From Candidatus Fermentibacterota bacterium (GTDB taxonomy: Bacteria; JAFGKV01): a stretch of DNA of 10,761 bases. Made by a program: the position numbers and the translations under genes. A model generated the notes under the pieces. It made no database searches, was not told where the DNA came from, and worked only from the letters and a program-made list of their open reading frames with translations. Shown here one piece after another: positions 1 through 6,773 of this stretch (the stretch's first letter is position 1; each line of letters starts with the position of its first letter). Location: contig JAFGKV010000316.1 of assembly GCA_016928395.1 (NCBI GenBank), positions 1-10,761 of the forward strand. Reading direction: 5' to 3'.

Positions 1-93
1 ATCCCGGGGATCATCAAGACGGAGACTTCGATTCTGATGAGCTACGAAAAGCGAGACTACTACTGGGGCACCGCTTCAGACGAAAACGGTTAG
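1..93 (+). CDS. Lrp/AsnC-family transcriptional regulator, C-terminal end (partial)
   Basis: Frame 1 is open from the window edge to TAG at 91-93 and gives 30 residues, beginning IPGIIKTETSILMSYEKRDY. The Pro-Gly-(I/V)-x-(K/R)-(T/S)-x-T-x-I-x-(L/M) pattern is typical of the last beta-strand and end of the Lrp/AsnC effector-binding (RAM) domain, which is followed by only a few residues. The DNA-binding half lies outside the window, so the regulator cannot be subtyped. Its last bases overlap the stop of the convergent gene at 90-320. Lrp/AsnC proteins commonly sense amino acids, so it could regulate the amino-acid-type transporter operon nearby, but no binding site links them here. The family call rests on a short tail. 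Confidence 0.65.
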   Translation: MPGIIKTETSILMSYEKRDYYWGTASDENG

Positions 94-320
94 CAGCCTC
101 CGGCAACGTGTCTGTTCAACTCAAAGATTAGCCGTTCCGGATCCTCAACTCCTTTCAAGGACAACAGCTCGCCAAGGCTGCCCCAAAACGGGTCTCCGCA
201 CTGGACGCATACTACACCGCGCTGAAGCAGCCAGTGCATCGCTTCGGGCCAAGTATCCACAATCCACTGGATCGGTGTCTCGGCGGTGATCGGTAGCTCC
301 TGAGCCGCACTGTCAACCAT
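90..320 (-). CDS. Small CxxC protein, DUF1858 / ScdA N-terminal-like redox-disulfide domain
   Basis: A 76-residue protein that is essentially one small helical domain. It reads as a Pro-Ile-x-x-(I/V)-(V/L) start (residues 16-21), a Pro-Glu-Ala-x-x-x-Leu-x-x-x-Gly segment (25-35), Cys38-Val-Gln-Cys41-Gly42, and a C-terminal Asp-Pro-Glu-Arg-Leu-Ile-x-Glu-Leu-Asn helix (60-69). This order matches the DUF1858 / 'hybrid-cluster-protein-associated redox disulfide' family and the N-terminal domain of ScdA/RIC iron-sulfur repair proteins. The Cys pair suggests a redox or metal-binding role; the exact function is unknown. The ATG at 318-320 is preceded on the minus strand by GGGAGG (plus-strand 327-332), a good ribosome site. 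It ends with TAA overlapping the stop of the Lrp/AsnC-type gene and is divergent from the aldehyde dehydrogenase operon. A second Cys is the final residue (Cys76). Confidence 0.75.
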   Translation of the reverse strand: MVDSAAQELPITAETPIQWIVDTWPEAMHWLLQRGVVCVQCGDPFWGSLGELLSLKGVEDPERLIFELNRHVAGGC

Positions 321-437
321 GCTTCGCCTCCCGACGCGCGTGTGGGATGCTCGGGGCTCGCCGTGGCGGGCCGTCCCACTTTTCGATTTTTTTTTCGCCC
401 AAACTTCGGTTTTTCCACGATACTACCAACTCTTTCC

Positions 438-466
438 TTGATTTCCGCAGTATGTGCCACTATAAT
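438..466 (+). promoter_or_regulatory. Near-consensus sigma-70 promoter of the aldehyde dehydrogenase / transporter / mtbBC operon
   Basis: A TTGATT -35 box (438-443) and a perfect TATAAT -10 box (461-466) are separated by exactly 17 bases. Transcription would start near 473 and leave a leader of about 30 bases before the GTG at 504. It is the only strong promoter I can see before the eight-gene run, whose internal gaps are at most 85 bases, so it probably drives all of it. I see no convincing dyad operator overlapping it. Confidence 0.75.
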
Positions 467-490
467 CAGAAAACAGAGTCACGTCGAGTC

Positions 491-498
491 AAGGAGGG
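491..498 (+). promoter_or_regulatory. Ribosome binding site that fixes the GTG start at 504
   Basis: AAGGAGGG sits 5 bases before GTG at 504. The frame is also open further upstream to an ATG at 342, but that codon lies upstream of the promoter, lacks a Shine-Dalgarno site, and would add a 54-residue extension unlike any aldehyde dehydrogenase N-terminus. The GTG is therefore the start. Confidence 0.85.
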
Positions 499-503
499 TT
501 GTC

Positions 504-1994
504 GTGAAAGTAGTAATTCCGAAAGAACTGCTGGATAAGGCCAATCTGATAGGGGGGGTTTGGAGTAATGCAGAATCCGGGAAGACCTTCGAGGTTCAGA
601 GCCCGGTGACGGGCGAGGTGATTGCCAAGGTCCCGCTCTGCGATACTGCGGATGTGGAAAAGGCCGTGCAGGCCGCCAGAAGAGTACGAGACGAGTTCAA
701 GGACACTCCCGTGCTGCGGAGAGTGGAGCTGTGCAACAGAATCAAGCAGCTCGTTCTGGAGAGGAAGGAGATCATTGCGAAGGTCATGACCCTGGAACAG
801 GGGAAGCCCTGCGAGGGAGAGTCGATTCCGGATTTGGACGAAACCGCCCTGTTGTTCACGGACTTCGCCGAAGACATCGTCAGGCTGGAAATGGACACGT
901 ATCCTCTGAAGGACCCAAACAAGATGGCCTTCTCGGTGCGCGAGGCGATAGGTGTGACTGCGGTGATCACTCCGTGGAACTACCCGGTGTTGATCCCGGC
1001 GGAATACATCGCTCCTGCTCTTGTCGTCGGTAACCCGATCGTCTTCAAGCCCGCATCGTACACTCCCCTGTCGGCGATCCTGTTCGCGCGCTGCATTCAG
1101 GACGCTCTGGACGAGCTTGGGTTCCCCAAAGGGATCTTCAACTTGATCACGGGCCCCGGAGGCAGTGTGGGCAACCATCTGGTCGGTCACCCTCACGTGG
1201 ACTGCATCGCGTTCACGGGGGAAACGGTCACAGGGCAGGCGATCTGCAGCCGTGCCGGACTCAAACGAACGCTCATGGAGCTCGGGGGCAATGGCCCTCA
1301 GATCGTGTGTGACGATGCAGACCTCGCAAAAGCTGCCGCCGCTGCCGCCTTCGGCTGCTACACGAACGCGGGGCAGGTTTGCTGTGCAACGGAACGAATC
1401 CTGGTAGACGCGAGGGTCCACGACAAGTTCGTGAAGCTAATGCTCGAGGAAACGGAGAAATGGAAGGTGGGGGACCCATTTGACAAGAAGACGAACGTGG
1501 GGCCTCTGAACAACGAGCCTACGGCCGCGAAGACGGAAACTCACCTGGACGATGCGGTGAAAAAGGGCGCCAGGATCCTGGTGGGTGGCAAGCGGGAATC
1601 CGGACGGCCCACCGGGTTGTACTTCCAGCCCACCGTCATCGACGGGGTGACCCCGAGCATGCTCCTGAACAAGGAGGAGACCTTTGGGCCCGTTGCTCCC
1701 ATCATCAGCTTCGAGAGCGACGAGGAAGCAGTCCAGATCGCTAACGGCAGCGGGTACGGGCTGCAGATGGCGGTCTTCACATCCTCGATCAAGAAATGCT
1801 TCTTCTATTCCAAGAAGCTGAGAACCGGCACGATCGTGGTCAACGACACCACCGACTACTGGGAAGACCTGTATGTTCCTTTTGGTGGAGGCGGCGGGAC
1901 CAAGAGCGGGCACGGTCGCATTGCCACCCATTTTACCATGGAGGATCTCACGTATATCAAGACGACGACCATTGATTTTGCCAACGCAAAGTGA
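504..1994 (+). CDS. NAD(P)-dependent aldehyde dehydrogenase
   Basis: A 496-residue protein of normal length for the aldehyde dehydrogenase superfamily, cytosolic, oxidising an aldehyde to an acid with NAD(P)+. The catalytic set is complete: Thr-Pro-Trp-Asn-Tyr-Pro with Asn159, the cofactor-contact Lys182 in Phe-Lys-Pro-Ala-Ser, the Phe-Thr-Gly-Glu turn, the general base Glu259 in Met-Glu-Leu-Gly-Gly, the nucleophile Cys293 in Gly-Gln-Val-Cys-Cys, and Glu392 before Thr-Phe-Gly-Pro. The C-terminal Pro-Phe-Gly-Gly motif is followed by an unusual run of Gly before Thr-Lys-Ser-Gly. The substrate cannot be read from sequence; it resembles betaine-aldehyde or semialdehyde dehydrogenases in general. 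As the first gene of the operon, 24 bases ahead of the binding protein, it probably processes an aldehyde derived from the imported compound (inference). Confidence 0.93.
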   Translation: MKVVIPKELLDKANLIGGVWSNAESGKTFEVQSPVTGEVIAKVPLCDTADVEKAVQAARRVRDEFKDTPVLRRVELCNRIKQLVLERKEIIAKVMTLEQGKPCEGESIPDLDETALLFTDFAEDIVRLEMDTYPLKDPNKMAFSVREAIGVTAVITPWNYPVLIPAEYIAPALVVGNPIVFKPASYTPLSAILFARCIQDALDELGFPKGIFNLITGPGGSVGNHLVGHPHVDCIAFTGETVTGQAICSRAGLKRTLMELGGNGPQIVCDDADLAKAAAAAAFGCYTNAGQVCCATERILVDARVHDKFVKLMLEETEKWKVGDPFDKKTNVGPLNNEPTAAKTETHLDDAVKKGARILVGGKRESGRPTGLYFQPTVIDGVTPSMLLNKEETFGPVAPIISFESDEEAVQIANGSGYGLQMAVFTSSIKKCFFYSKKLRTGTIVVNDTTDYWEDLYVPFGGGGGTKSGHGRIATHFTMEDLTYIKTTTIDFANAK

Positions 1995-2018
1995 GAACAG
2001 AACACTAAGGAGGAGAGC

Positions 2019-3284
2019 ATGAAACGTGTCCTGTACGTAGGCCTGTTGCTGCTCGTAGGCGCGGCAGTCGTGTTCGCTGGGGGAAAGAAGGAGGCGCCGG
2101 CCGTGGAGGGAACCGCCGCGTCCGGAGTCGTCAAGATCGGCTTCCTGGCTCCACTTACCGGGGATGCTGCAGCTTGGGGGCTGCCCGGGCTCTATGGGGC
2201 GCAGATGTGGATGGAGGATGTCAACGCCGCGGGAGGAATCAAGGCCGGCGGCAAGTCGTACAAGGTCGAGCTCGTGACGTACGACGAGGAGAACGTGGCC
2301 TCGAAGGCGTTGCTCGGGGCCAAGAAGTTGGTTCTGGAAGACAAGGTGGCGGTTGTGCTCATGATGGCGGGAGCCACGGTAACGGCCTGCCAGTCCTTCT
2401 TCACCGAGAACAAGGTTCTCTCGATGAGCCTGGCACCGTACGACACCAGGGCGGAAGCGCCGTACCACCTCTGTGCTGCGGAGCCGTCCCTAGTGTATCA
2501 TCTCGCCTCAATCCCTTATATCGCGAAGACGTACCCCAACGTGAAGCGGGTGGCGATTGTCGCCCAAGATGACGAAATCGGCCGCCAGGGGCTTGCGTAT
2601 CTGCGCGCTGCCTGCGAGTCCGCGGGCCTGCAGGTCGTGTACGACAAGTTCTACGGGTTCGAGACCACGGATTTCGCGCCGATCATGACGGCGATCCTCA
2701 ATGCCAAGCCCGACCTGATCAGTTTCGACGGGGGCTATTCCTACTACGTCGAGCTCCTGGCCGAGCAAGCGTATCTGATGGGGTTCGAGGGTATCATCGA
2801 GAGCTCGGAGTTCTTCCTCAGCTCGCTACTGGCGAAAGTCCCTGCAGACTGGGCCGAAGGCGCCGTGGCGTCCTTCGCCGACTGGGACGACCCGAAACTC
2901 CCGAAGTACTGCCACGATTTCTATGCGGAGTACACCCAGCGCTGGCCTGGGCAGTGGGGTGCGGTTTCCTGGGAGTACGCCGCCAACCTCGACATCTGGA
3001 AGTTCGGAGTGGAGAGTGCCGACAGCATTGATCCCATGGAAGTCTTCAAGGCACTCAAGTCCGCCGAGACGATTCCGCACGTGTACGGTGAGGGTGTGTG
3101 GTCCGGCAAAGAGATCTGGGGCATCGACAACTTCCTGGCGACACCGTGGCACAACACGGAGGTCAGGAATGGGAAACACGTCATCGTGAACACTCAGCCG
3201 ATTCTCGGGTGGTTCTATCAACCAGGGAACAAAGAGATACTGCTCAAGCATCTGAAGGCGGCGGGTGTGTACTACGTGAAGTAA
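2019..3284 (+). CDS. livJ: ABC transporter periplasmic substrate-binding protein, branched-chain amino acid (LivJ/LivK, Peripla_BP_6) type
   Basis: A 421-residue exported protein. Residues 1-20 form a signal peptide (Lys2-Arg3, a hydrophobic core, then Val-Phe-Ala), with likely signal peptidase I cleavage after Ala20; there is no lipobox Cys. The mature end starts Gly-Gly-Lys-Lys-Glu and is followed by a short linker. The body opens with the family hallmark Ile-Gly-Phe-Leu-Ala-Pro-Leu-Thr-Gly-Asp, then the Gly-x-x-x-Trp-x-Glu-Asp-Val-Asn-x-x-Gly-Gly-Ile segment. It is rich in Trp, mainly in the C-terminal half. The family binds amino acids, short amides, urea or aromatic acids; the ligand here is unknown, though the operon suggests a methylated amine or amino acid (inference). 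A strong AAGGAGG precedes the ATG by about 6 bases. It is followed by an intergenic hairpin. The symbol is by family position only. Confidence 0.92.
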   Translation: MKRVLYVGLLLLVGAAVVFAGGKKEAPAVEGTAASGVVKIGFLAPLTGDAAAWGLPGLYGAQMWMEDVNAAGGIKAGGKSYKVELVTYDEENVASKALLGAKKLVLEDKVAVVLMMAGATVTACQSFFTENKVLSMSLAPYDTRAEAPYHLCAAEPSLVYHLASIPYIAKTYPNVKRVAIVAQDDEIGRQGLAYLRAACESAGLQVVYDKFYGFETTDFAPIMTAILNAKPDLISFDGGYSYYVELLAEQAYLMGFEGIIESSEFFLSSLLAKVPADWAEGAVASFADWDDPKLPKYCHDFYAEYTQRWPGQWGAVSWEYAANLDIWKFGVESADSIDPMEVFKALKSAETIPHVYGEGVWSGKEIWGIDNFLATPWHNTEVRNGKHVIVNTQPILGWFYQPGNKEILLKHLKAAGVYYVK

Positions 3285-3305
3285 GAGGCACCTGGTAGAC
3301 AGTGC

Positions 3306-3355
3306 GCGGCCCGTTGGCCTGCAGCCAGAGTCATCGGCGTCTGCCGACGGGCCGC
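3306..3355 (+). repeat. Large intergenic stem-loop between binding-protein and permease genes
   Basis: Arms 3306-3318 (GCGGCCCGTTGGC) and 3343-3355 (GCCGACGGGCCGC) pair over 13 base pairs with a single G-U wobble, enclosing a 24-base loop. No T run follows, so it is not a standard intrinsic terminator. It sits right after the binding-protein stop and ends 14 bases before the livH ATG. Hairpins here in binding-protein operons are known to protect the upstream mRNA and to raise binding protein over permease. It could also limit livH translation, because no clear Shine-Dalgarno site is visible before that ATG. Confidence 0.8.
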
Positions 3356-3369
3356 ATCTGCTCCAAGCC

Positions 3370-4230
3370 ATGTCAATCATCCTGCAGACCTTGGTCAACA
3401 GCCTTATCACCAGCTCCTTCTACATGCTGATCGCAGTCGGGTTGACTCTCGTCTTTGGAGTGATGAACATCGCCAATTTTGCCCATGGCGAGTTCTACAT
3501 GGTGGGAGCCTACACGGTCTGGCTTCTCTACAGTGTGGGAAAGATCCCTTTCTTTGTCTCCGTCCTCGTCGCACTTGTGGTGGTGTGTGCGATAGGGGTC
3601 GTCGCCGAACGGGTCTTGTTTCGCCGAGTGTACGGCAATGTCCTCGGCGGCTTCATCATCTCGATAGGACTGGTGTTCATTCTACAGGTCCTGGTGGGTC
3701 AGATATGGGGCGTAGGCATGATGAAGCCGGTCCCCAAGGTCTTTCCCGGCTCGTTGAGCGTCCTTGGAATCAGTGTTGGCTGGCAGAGATTCATCGTCGT
3801 CCCCTGCACTGGGTTCCTGCTGGCGGTTCTGTGGTTCTTTCTCGCCAAGACGAAGACGGGGAGGGGACTGCGGGCGGTAGCCCAGGATCGCGAAGCCGCG
3901 ATTCTGCATGGGATCGACGTGAATCGGTGCTGTGCCGTCGCCATGGGCCTCGGCAGCGCCATGGCTGCGGCCGGTGGAGCCCTCATGGCTCCGATTGTTT
4001 CGGTGTACCCTTACATGGGGCACTCGGTGGTCTGGACCGGATTCGTTATCGTCATCGTGGGAGGGGCAGGCAACATCAAAGGCACGATCCTGTCCGCCCT
4101 GTTCTTCGGATTCCTGCACACCATCGTGGCGACGGTCCTTGACTCGACGATCGGGAATCTCGTAGGTGTGCTTTGCATGCTCATCATCCTGGCGATCAAG
4201 CCCGAAGGTCTCGCAGGTGAGAGGGAATAG
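3370..4230 (+). CDS. livH: ABC transporter membrane permease, LivH type
   Basis: A 286-residue integral inner-membrane protein with about eight hydrophobic segments. It has the LivH family start (a short Leu-Gln-x-Leu-Val-Asn-Ser-Leu lead into Gly-Leu-Thr-Leu-Val-Phe-Gly-Val-Met), then Ile-Ala-Asn-Phe-Ala-His-Gly-Glu-Phe-Tyr-Met, where canonical LivH proteins have a near-identical Ile-Asn-Phe-Ala-His-Gly. The cytoplasmic coupling loop is visible near residues 160-185 (Thr-x-x-Gly-Arg-Gly-Leu-Arg-Ala-Val-Ala-Gln-Asp-Arg-Glu-Ala-Ala). It forms the translocation pore with LivM. The ATG is chosen because the protein starts where the family starts, although no good ribosome site precedes it. It ends in TAG and overlaps the LivM gene. 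Confidence 0.92.
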   Translation: MSIILQTLVNSLITSSFYMLIAVGLTLVFGVMNIANFAHGEFYMVGAYTVWLLYSVGKIPFFVSVLVALVVVCAIGVVAERVLFRRVYGNVLGGFIISIGLVFILQVLVGQIWGVGMMKPVPKVFPGSLSVLGISVGWQRFIVVPCTGFLLAVLWFFLAKTKTGRGLRAVAQDREAAILHGIDVNRCCAVAMGLGSAMAAAGGALMAPIVSVYPYMGHSVVWTGFVIVIVGGAGNIKGTILSALFFGFLHTIVATVLDSTIGNLVGVLCMLIILAIKPEGLAGERE

Positions 4231-5218
4231 CGCTTCCCTGCCCATTACGCTGATCTCCTGGATCGCCGTCATCGCGGTCTTTCTTGTCCTCCCCTTTGTC
4301 GTCGGTCCGTATCTGCTGGAAGTGATGATCATGCTCCTCATCAACATCGTGGTCGTGGCCAGCTTCCGGCTCATTACCATGACCGGGGGGTGGTCGCTGG
4401 CTCACATCCCCTTGGTCGGGGTCGGCGCCTACTCGGCGGCCCTTCTGTCGAAGCACTTCGGGGTCTCGTTCTGGCTGAACCTTCCCCTGGGAGGATTGAC
4501 TGCCGCGTTTGTTGCCGCGGCGATCTGCTATCCGCTGCTGCGCATGAAGGGCTTCGCGTTCTTCATCGGCTCTTTTGCGGCCGGCGAAGCCATCCGCTTG
4601 TGCTGGATCCGTTTCCGCAATCCCTTCGGCGGTCCGCGGGGGCTGATCGACATAGCCGGTGCGGGAAGCCTTCGGGTGGCCGGGCTGTTCTCCTTGAATC
4701 TGGATTCCGGGATTCCGTTCTACTTCCTGACAGTCCTGGTCACGCTGATTTGCCTATACCTCATGCACCGGCTGGGCGATTCCCGCATAGGCGTCACCCT
4801 CGAAGCGATTCATATCCATGACAATCTGGCGAAGAGTCTGGGGATTCCGGTCACGAAATACCGGGCCCTTGCCTTCATTGCAGGCGGCTTTTTCGCCGGG
4901 GTGGCCGGCGCGATGCTCGCTCACCGCTTGCGAACTATCGATCCGCATCAGTTCGGGTTCACCACGACGCTGTACCTGCTGCTTTGGGCAATCGTCGGCG
5001 GCACGACCACGTTCGCGGGCCCGCTGCTGGGCATTGTTGCTCTAACGGCAATCGGAGAGCTGATACGGCGGTTCAGCGAGTGGGTGCCCCTGATCTATGG
5101 CGTCATTCTGATTGTTGTGGTTCTCTTTTTCCCGCAGGGGCTCGAGAGTCTTCCCGCGCGGATTCCGTTCTTGCTGAAGAAGTACGGGATCGCCCAGAAA
5201 GGGAAGCCGAGAAAATGA
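4217..5218 (+). CDS. livM: ABC transporter membrane permease, LivM type
   Basis: A hydrophobic protein of about 333 residues with eight or so membrane segments, the second half of the transporter pore. Family landmarks are Gly-Gly-Trp-Ser-Leu-Ala-His (where LivM usually reads Gly-x-x-Ser-Leu-Gly-His), Gly-Val-Gly-Ala-Tyr-Ser-Ala-Ala, the coupling loop Asp-Ser-Arg-Ile-Gly-Val-Thr-Leu-Glu-Ala-Ile with Lys-Ser-Leu-Gly-Ile-Pro-Val-Thr-Lys-Tyr, and the Val-Gly-Gly-x-x-x-x-x-Gly-Pro-Leu-Leu-Gly loop. I place the start at GTG 4217, giving a 14-base overlap with livH that implies translational coupling. The frame is open further upstream to an ATG at 4166, which would add residues unlike the family. 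The true start could be a little further downstream, so the 5' end is less certain than the rest. Confidence 0.88.
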   Translation: MRGNSASLPITLISWIAVIAVFLVLPFVVGPYLLEVMIMLLINIVVVASFRLITMTGGWSLAHIPLVGVGAYSAALLSKHFGVSFWLNLPLGGLTAAFVAAAICYPLLRMKGFAFFIGSFAAGEAIRLCWIRFRNPFGGPRGLIDIAGAGSLRVAGLFSLNLDSGIPFYFLTVLVTLICLYLMHRLGDSRIGVTLEAIHIHDNLAKSLGIPVTKYRALAFIAGGFFAGVAGAMLAHRLRTIDPHQFGFTTTLYLLLWAIVGGTTTFAGPLLGIVALTAIGELIRRFSEWVPLIYGVILIVVVLFFPQGLESLPARIPFLLKKYGIAQKGKPRK

Positions 5219-5261
5219 CCCACAGGGGCAACCGAGGCGTGATGGAGGGCGGACTGCAGAG

Positions 5262-6020
5262 ATGGCCCTGTTAGAGCTGGCAGGTCTCACCAAACGTTTC
5301 GGTGCCCTGGTTGCCGTGGACGAGTTGAACGTCTCCATCGAAAGGGGGGAGATTCGGGGACTGATCGGCCCGAACGGCTCCGGCAAGACCACGGTTTTTA
5401 ACCTGGCCACCGGCTTCTACAGGCCGTCGGCCGGACGAGTCCTATGGCAGGGCGAAGACGTCACGCTCTTGTCCCCGGAACGCAGAGCGAAATTGGGCAT
5501 CATCAGGACATTTCAGCAAGCAGCCCTTTTCGGCGAGATGACAGTGGTGAACAACGTGATCGTGGCCTGTCATCTTCATCTGGACGTCGGGCTTGCGGGT
5601 CAGTTCTTGAAAACCCCCAAGATGAGAGCCGTCCAGAGAAGGATCGAGGCCAGGGCTGACGAGATCCTGGAATTGATGGGGCTTCTCGAGGTGAAGCACG
5701 AAGTCGCGGGCGATCTGCCTCACGGTTCGCAGCGTGTCTTGGGCATCGCCATGGCGCTGGCGTCGCAGCCGCAGCTCCTGCTGCTCGATGAACCGGCCGC
5801 AGGCATGAATCCGGTGGAGACCGAGCGCTTGATGTCGATCATCCGTATGCTGCGCGACAAGGGAACAACGATGTTCCTGGTGGAGCATGACATGAAAGCA
5901 GTCATGAGCACTTGCGACAGAATCACGGTCATGGACTTTGGGCAAGGGATCGCGGAGGGTACGCCGCACGAGGTTGCAAAGAACGCTGCGGTTATCGAAG
6001 CGTACCTCGGCGGGGGATAG
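5262..6020 (+). CDS. livG: ABC transporter ATP-binding protein, LivG type
   Basis: A 252-residue cytosolic ATPase that drives the LivHM pore. Walker A is Gly-Pro-Asn-Gly-Ser-Gly-Lys-Thr-Thr at 36-44 and the Q-loop is Arg-Thr-Phe-Gln-Gln. The long insert after the Q-loop (about residues 100-130) is typical of LivG and not LivF. The signature motif is Leu-Pro-His-Gly-Ser-Gln instead of Leu-Ser-Gly-Gly-Gln, Walker B is Leu-Leu-Leu-Leu-Asp-Glu-Pro-Ala-Ala-Gly-Met-Asn-Pro, and the switch His is in Leu-Val-Glu-His-Asp-Met. The ATG follows GGAGG (5244-5248) with a rather long 13-base spacer. It ends in TAG at 6018-6020, one codon before the livF ATG and in the same frame, so UAG readthrough would fuse the two ATPases. 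Confidence 0.93.
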   Translation: MALLELAGLTKRFGALVAVDELNVSIERGEIRGLIGPNGSGKTTVFNLATGFYRPSAGRVLWQGEDVTLLSPERRAKLGIIRTFQQAALFGEMTVVNNVIVACHLHLDVGLAGQFLKTPKMRAVQRRIEARADEILELMGLLEVKHEVAGDLPHGSQRVLGIAMALASQPQLLLLDEPAAGMNPVETERLMSIIRMLRDKGTTMFLVEHDMKAVMSTCDRITVMDFGQGIAEGTPHEVAKNAAVIEAYLGGG

Positions 6021-6023
6021 GCT

Positions 6024-6728
6024 ATGCTGCGCATAGAGAATCTTGTCGTTCACTACGGGGGAGTCGCAGCGCTAGACGGGATATCCCTGGAGGTCGAAGA
6101 GGGGAGCATCGTCACCCTCATCGGAGCGAACGGTGCCGGCAAGAGCACCTGCCTCAAGGCGGTATCCGGTCTCGTGAGGCCGACCTCCGGCGAGATCTGG
6201 TTTCAGGGCACACGCATCGACGGTATGAAACCGCAGCGAATCGTGAAGATGGGTATCGTGCAGGTTCCTGAAGGGCGCAGATTGTTCCCGTACATGAGCG
6301 TCTTTGACAATTTGCTGACGGGGGCTCATCTCCGAAAGGACCAGGAGCAGATTGCCCGCGATTTGGACGGGGTGTACCGGTACTTCCCGATCTTGCTAGA
6401 GAAGCGCAAACAGGCCGCCCGGAGCCTGAGCGGCGGGCAGCAGCAGATGGTTGCGTTCGGCCGCGGGCTCATGGCCCACCCGAAGGTGTTTCTCTTTGAC
6501 GAGCCGTCACTCGGCTTGGCGCCGATGCTGGTGCGGGAAGTTGGAGAGCATATCAGGCAGCATGCAGAGGAAGGATACACGATCGTGCTGGTGGAACAGA
6601 ACGCGAACTTGGCCCTCGCGCTGGCGGACCGGGCGTACGTTCTGGAAAGAGGAAGAATCGTCCTGGAAGGAGCCGCCAAAGAGCTTCGGGACAACGAATA
6701 CGTGAGGAAGGCGTACCTCGGCATATGA
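6024..6728 (+). CDS. livF: ABC transporter ATP-binding protein, LivF type
   Basis: A 234-residue ATPase, the partner of LivG and of normal LivF length. Walker A is Gly-Ala-Asn-Gly-Ala-Gly-Lys-Ser-Thr at 34-42. The LivF-typical Val-Pro-Glu-Gly-Arg-Arg-Leu-Phe-Pro-x-Met-Ser-Val follows, then a canonical Leu-Ser-Gly-Gly-Gln-Gln-Gln signature, Walker B with Asp-Glu-Pro-Ser-Leu-Gly-Leu-Ala-Pro, and Leu-Val-Glu-Gln-Asn-Ala, in which Gln replaces the switch His as is usual in LivF. The ATG is 3 bases after the livG stop, so translation is probably coupled. It ends in TGA, 45 bases before mtbB. Confidence 0.94.
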   Translation: MLRIENLVVHYGGVAALDGISLEVEEGSIVTLIGANGAGKSTCLKAVSGLVRPTSGEIWFQGTRIDGMKPQRIVKMGIVQVPEGRRLFPYMSVFDNLLTGAHLRKDQEQIARDLDGVYRYFPILLEKRKQAARSLSGGQQQMVAFGRGLMAHPKVFLFDEPSLGLAPMLVREVGEHIRQHAEEGYTIVLVEQNANLALALADRAYVLERGRIVLEGAAKELRDNEYVRKAYLGI

Positions 6729-6773
6729 TCGTGCTGTCGGCGAAGCCGGGCATGCAGCCGTCCGGAGGCGAAT

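Noticed and set aside
395-416. Terminator-like AAAC-TTCG-GTTT hairpin near a T run in the divergent region
   Set aside because: The stem is only four base pairs and there is no gene on the plus strand ending just before it.
448-460. Sigma-54-like element on the minus strand (TGGCAC near the operon promoter)
   Set aside because: The distance between the GG and GC elements is 8 bases, not 10, so it does not fit a -24/-12 promoter.
342-503. In-frame upstream ATG at 342 as start of the aldehyde dehydrogenase
   Set aside because: It lies upstream of the promoter at 438-466, has no ribosome site, and adds 54 residues not seen in the family; GTG 504 has AAGGAGGG 5 bases before it.
489-2468. Long open frames on the minus strand opposite the aldehyde dehydrogenase and binding protein genes (489-1421, 1437-2468)
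   Set aside because: They are antisense shadows typical of GC-rich coding DNA; their translations are rich in Arg, His and Pro and show no recognisable domain.
5700-5745. Degenerate ABC signature Leu-Pro-His-Gly-Ser-Gln in LivG as a sign of loss of function
   Set aside because: Variants with Leu-Pro-x-Gly occur widely in LivG-type ATPases; all other ATPase motifs are intact and LivF has a canonical signature.
6738-6748. CGGC-GAA-GCCG mini hairpin between livF and mtbB as a terminator
   Set aside because: It has a four-base-pair stem without a T run, and the 45-base gap suggests continued transcription into mtbB.
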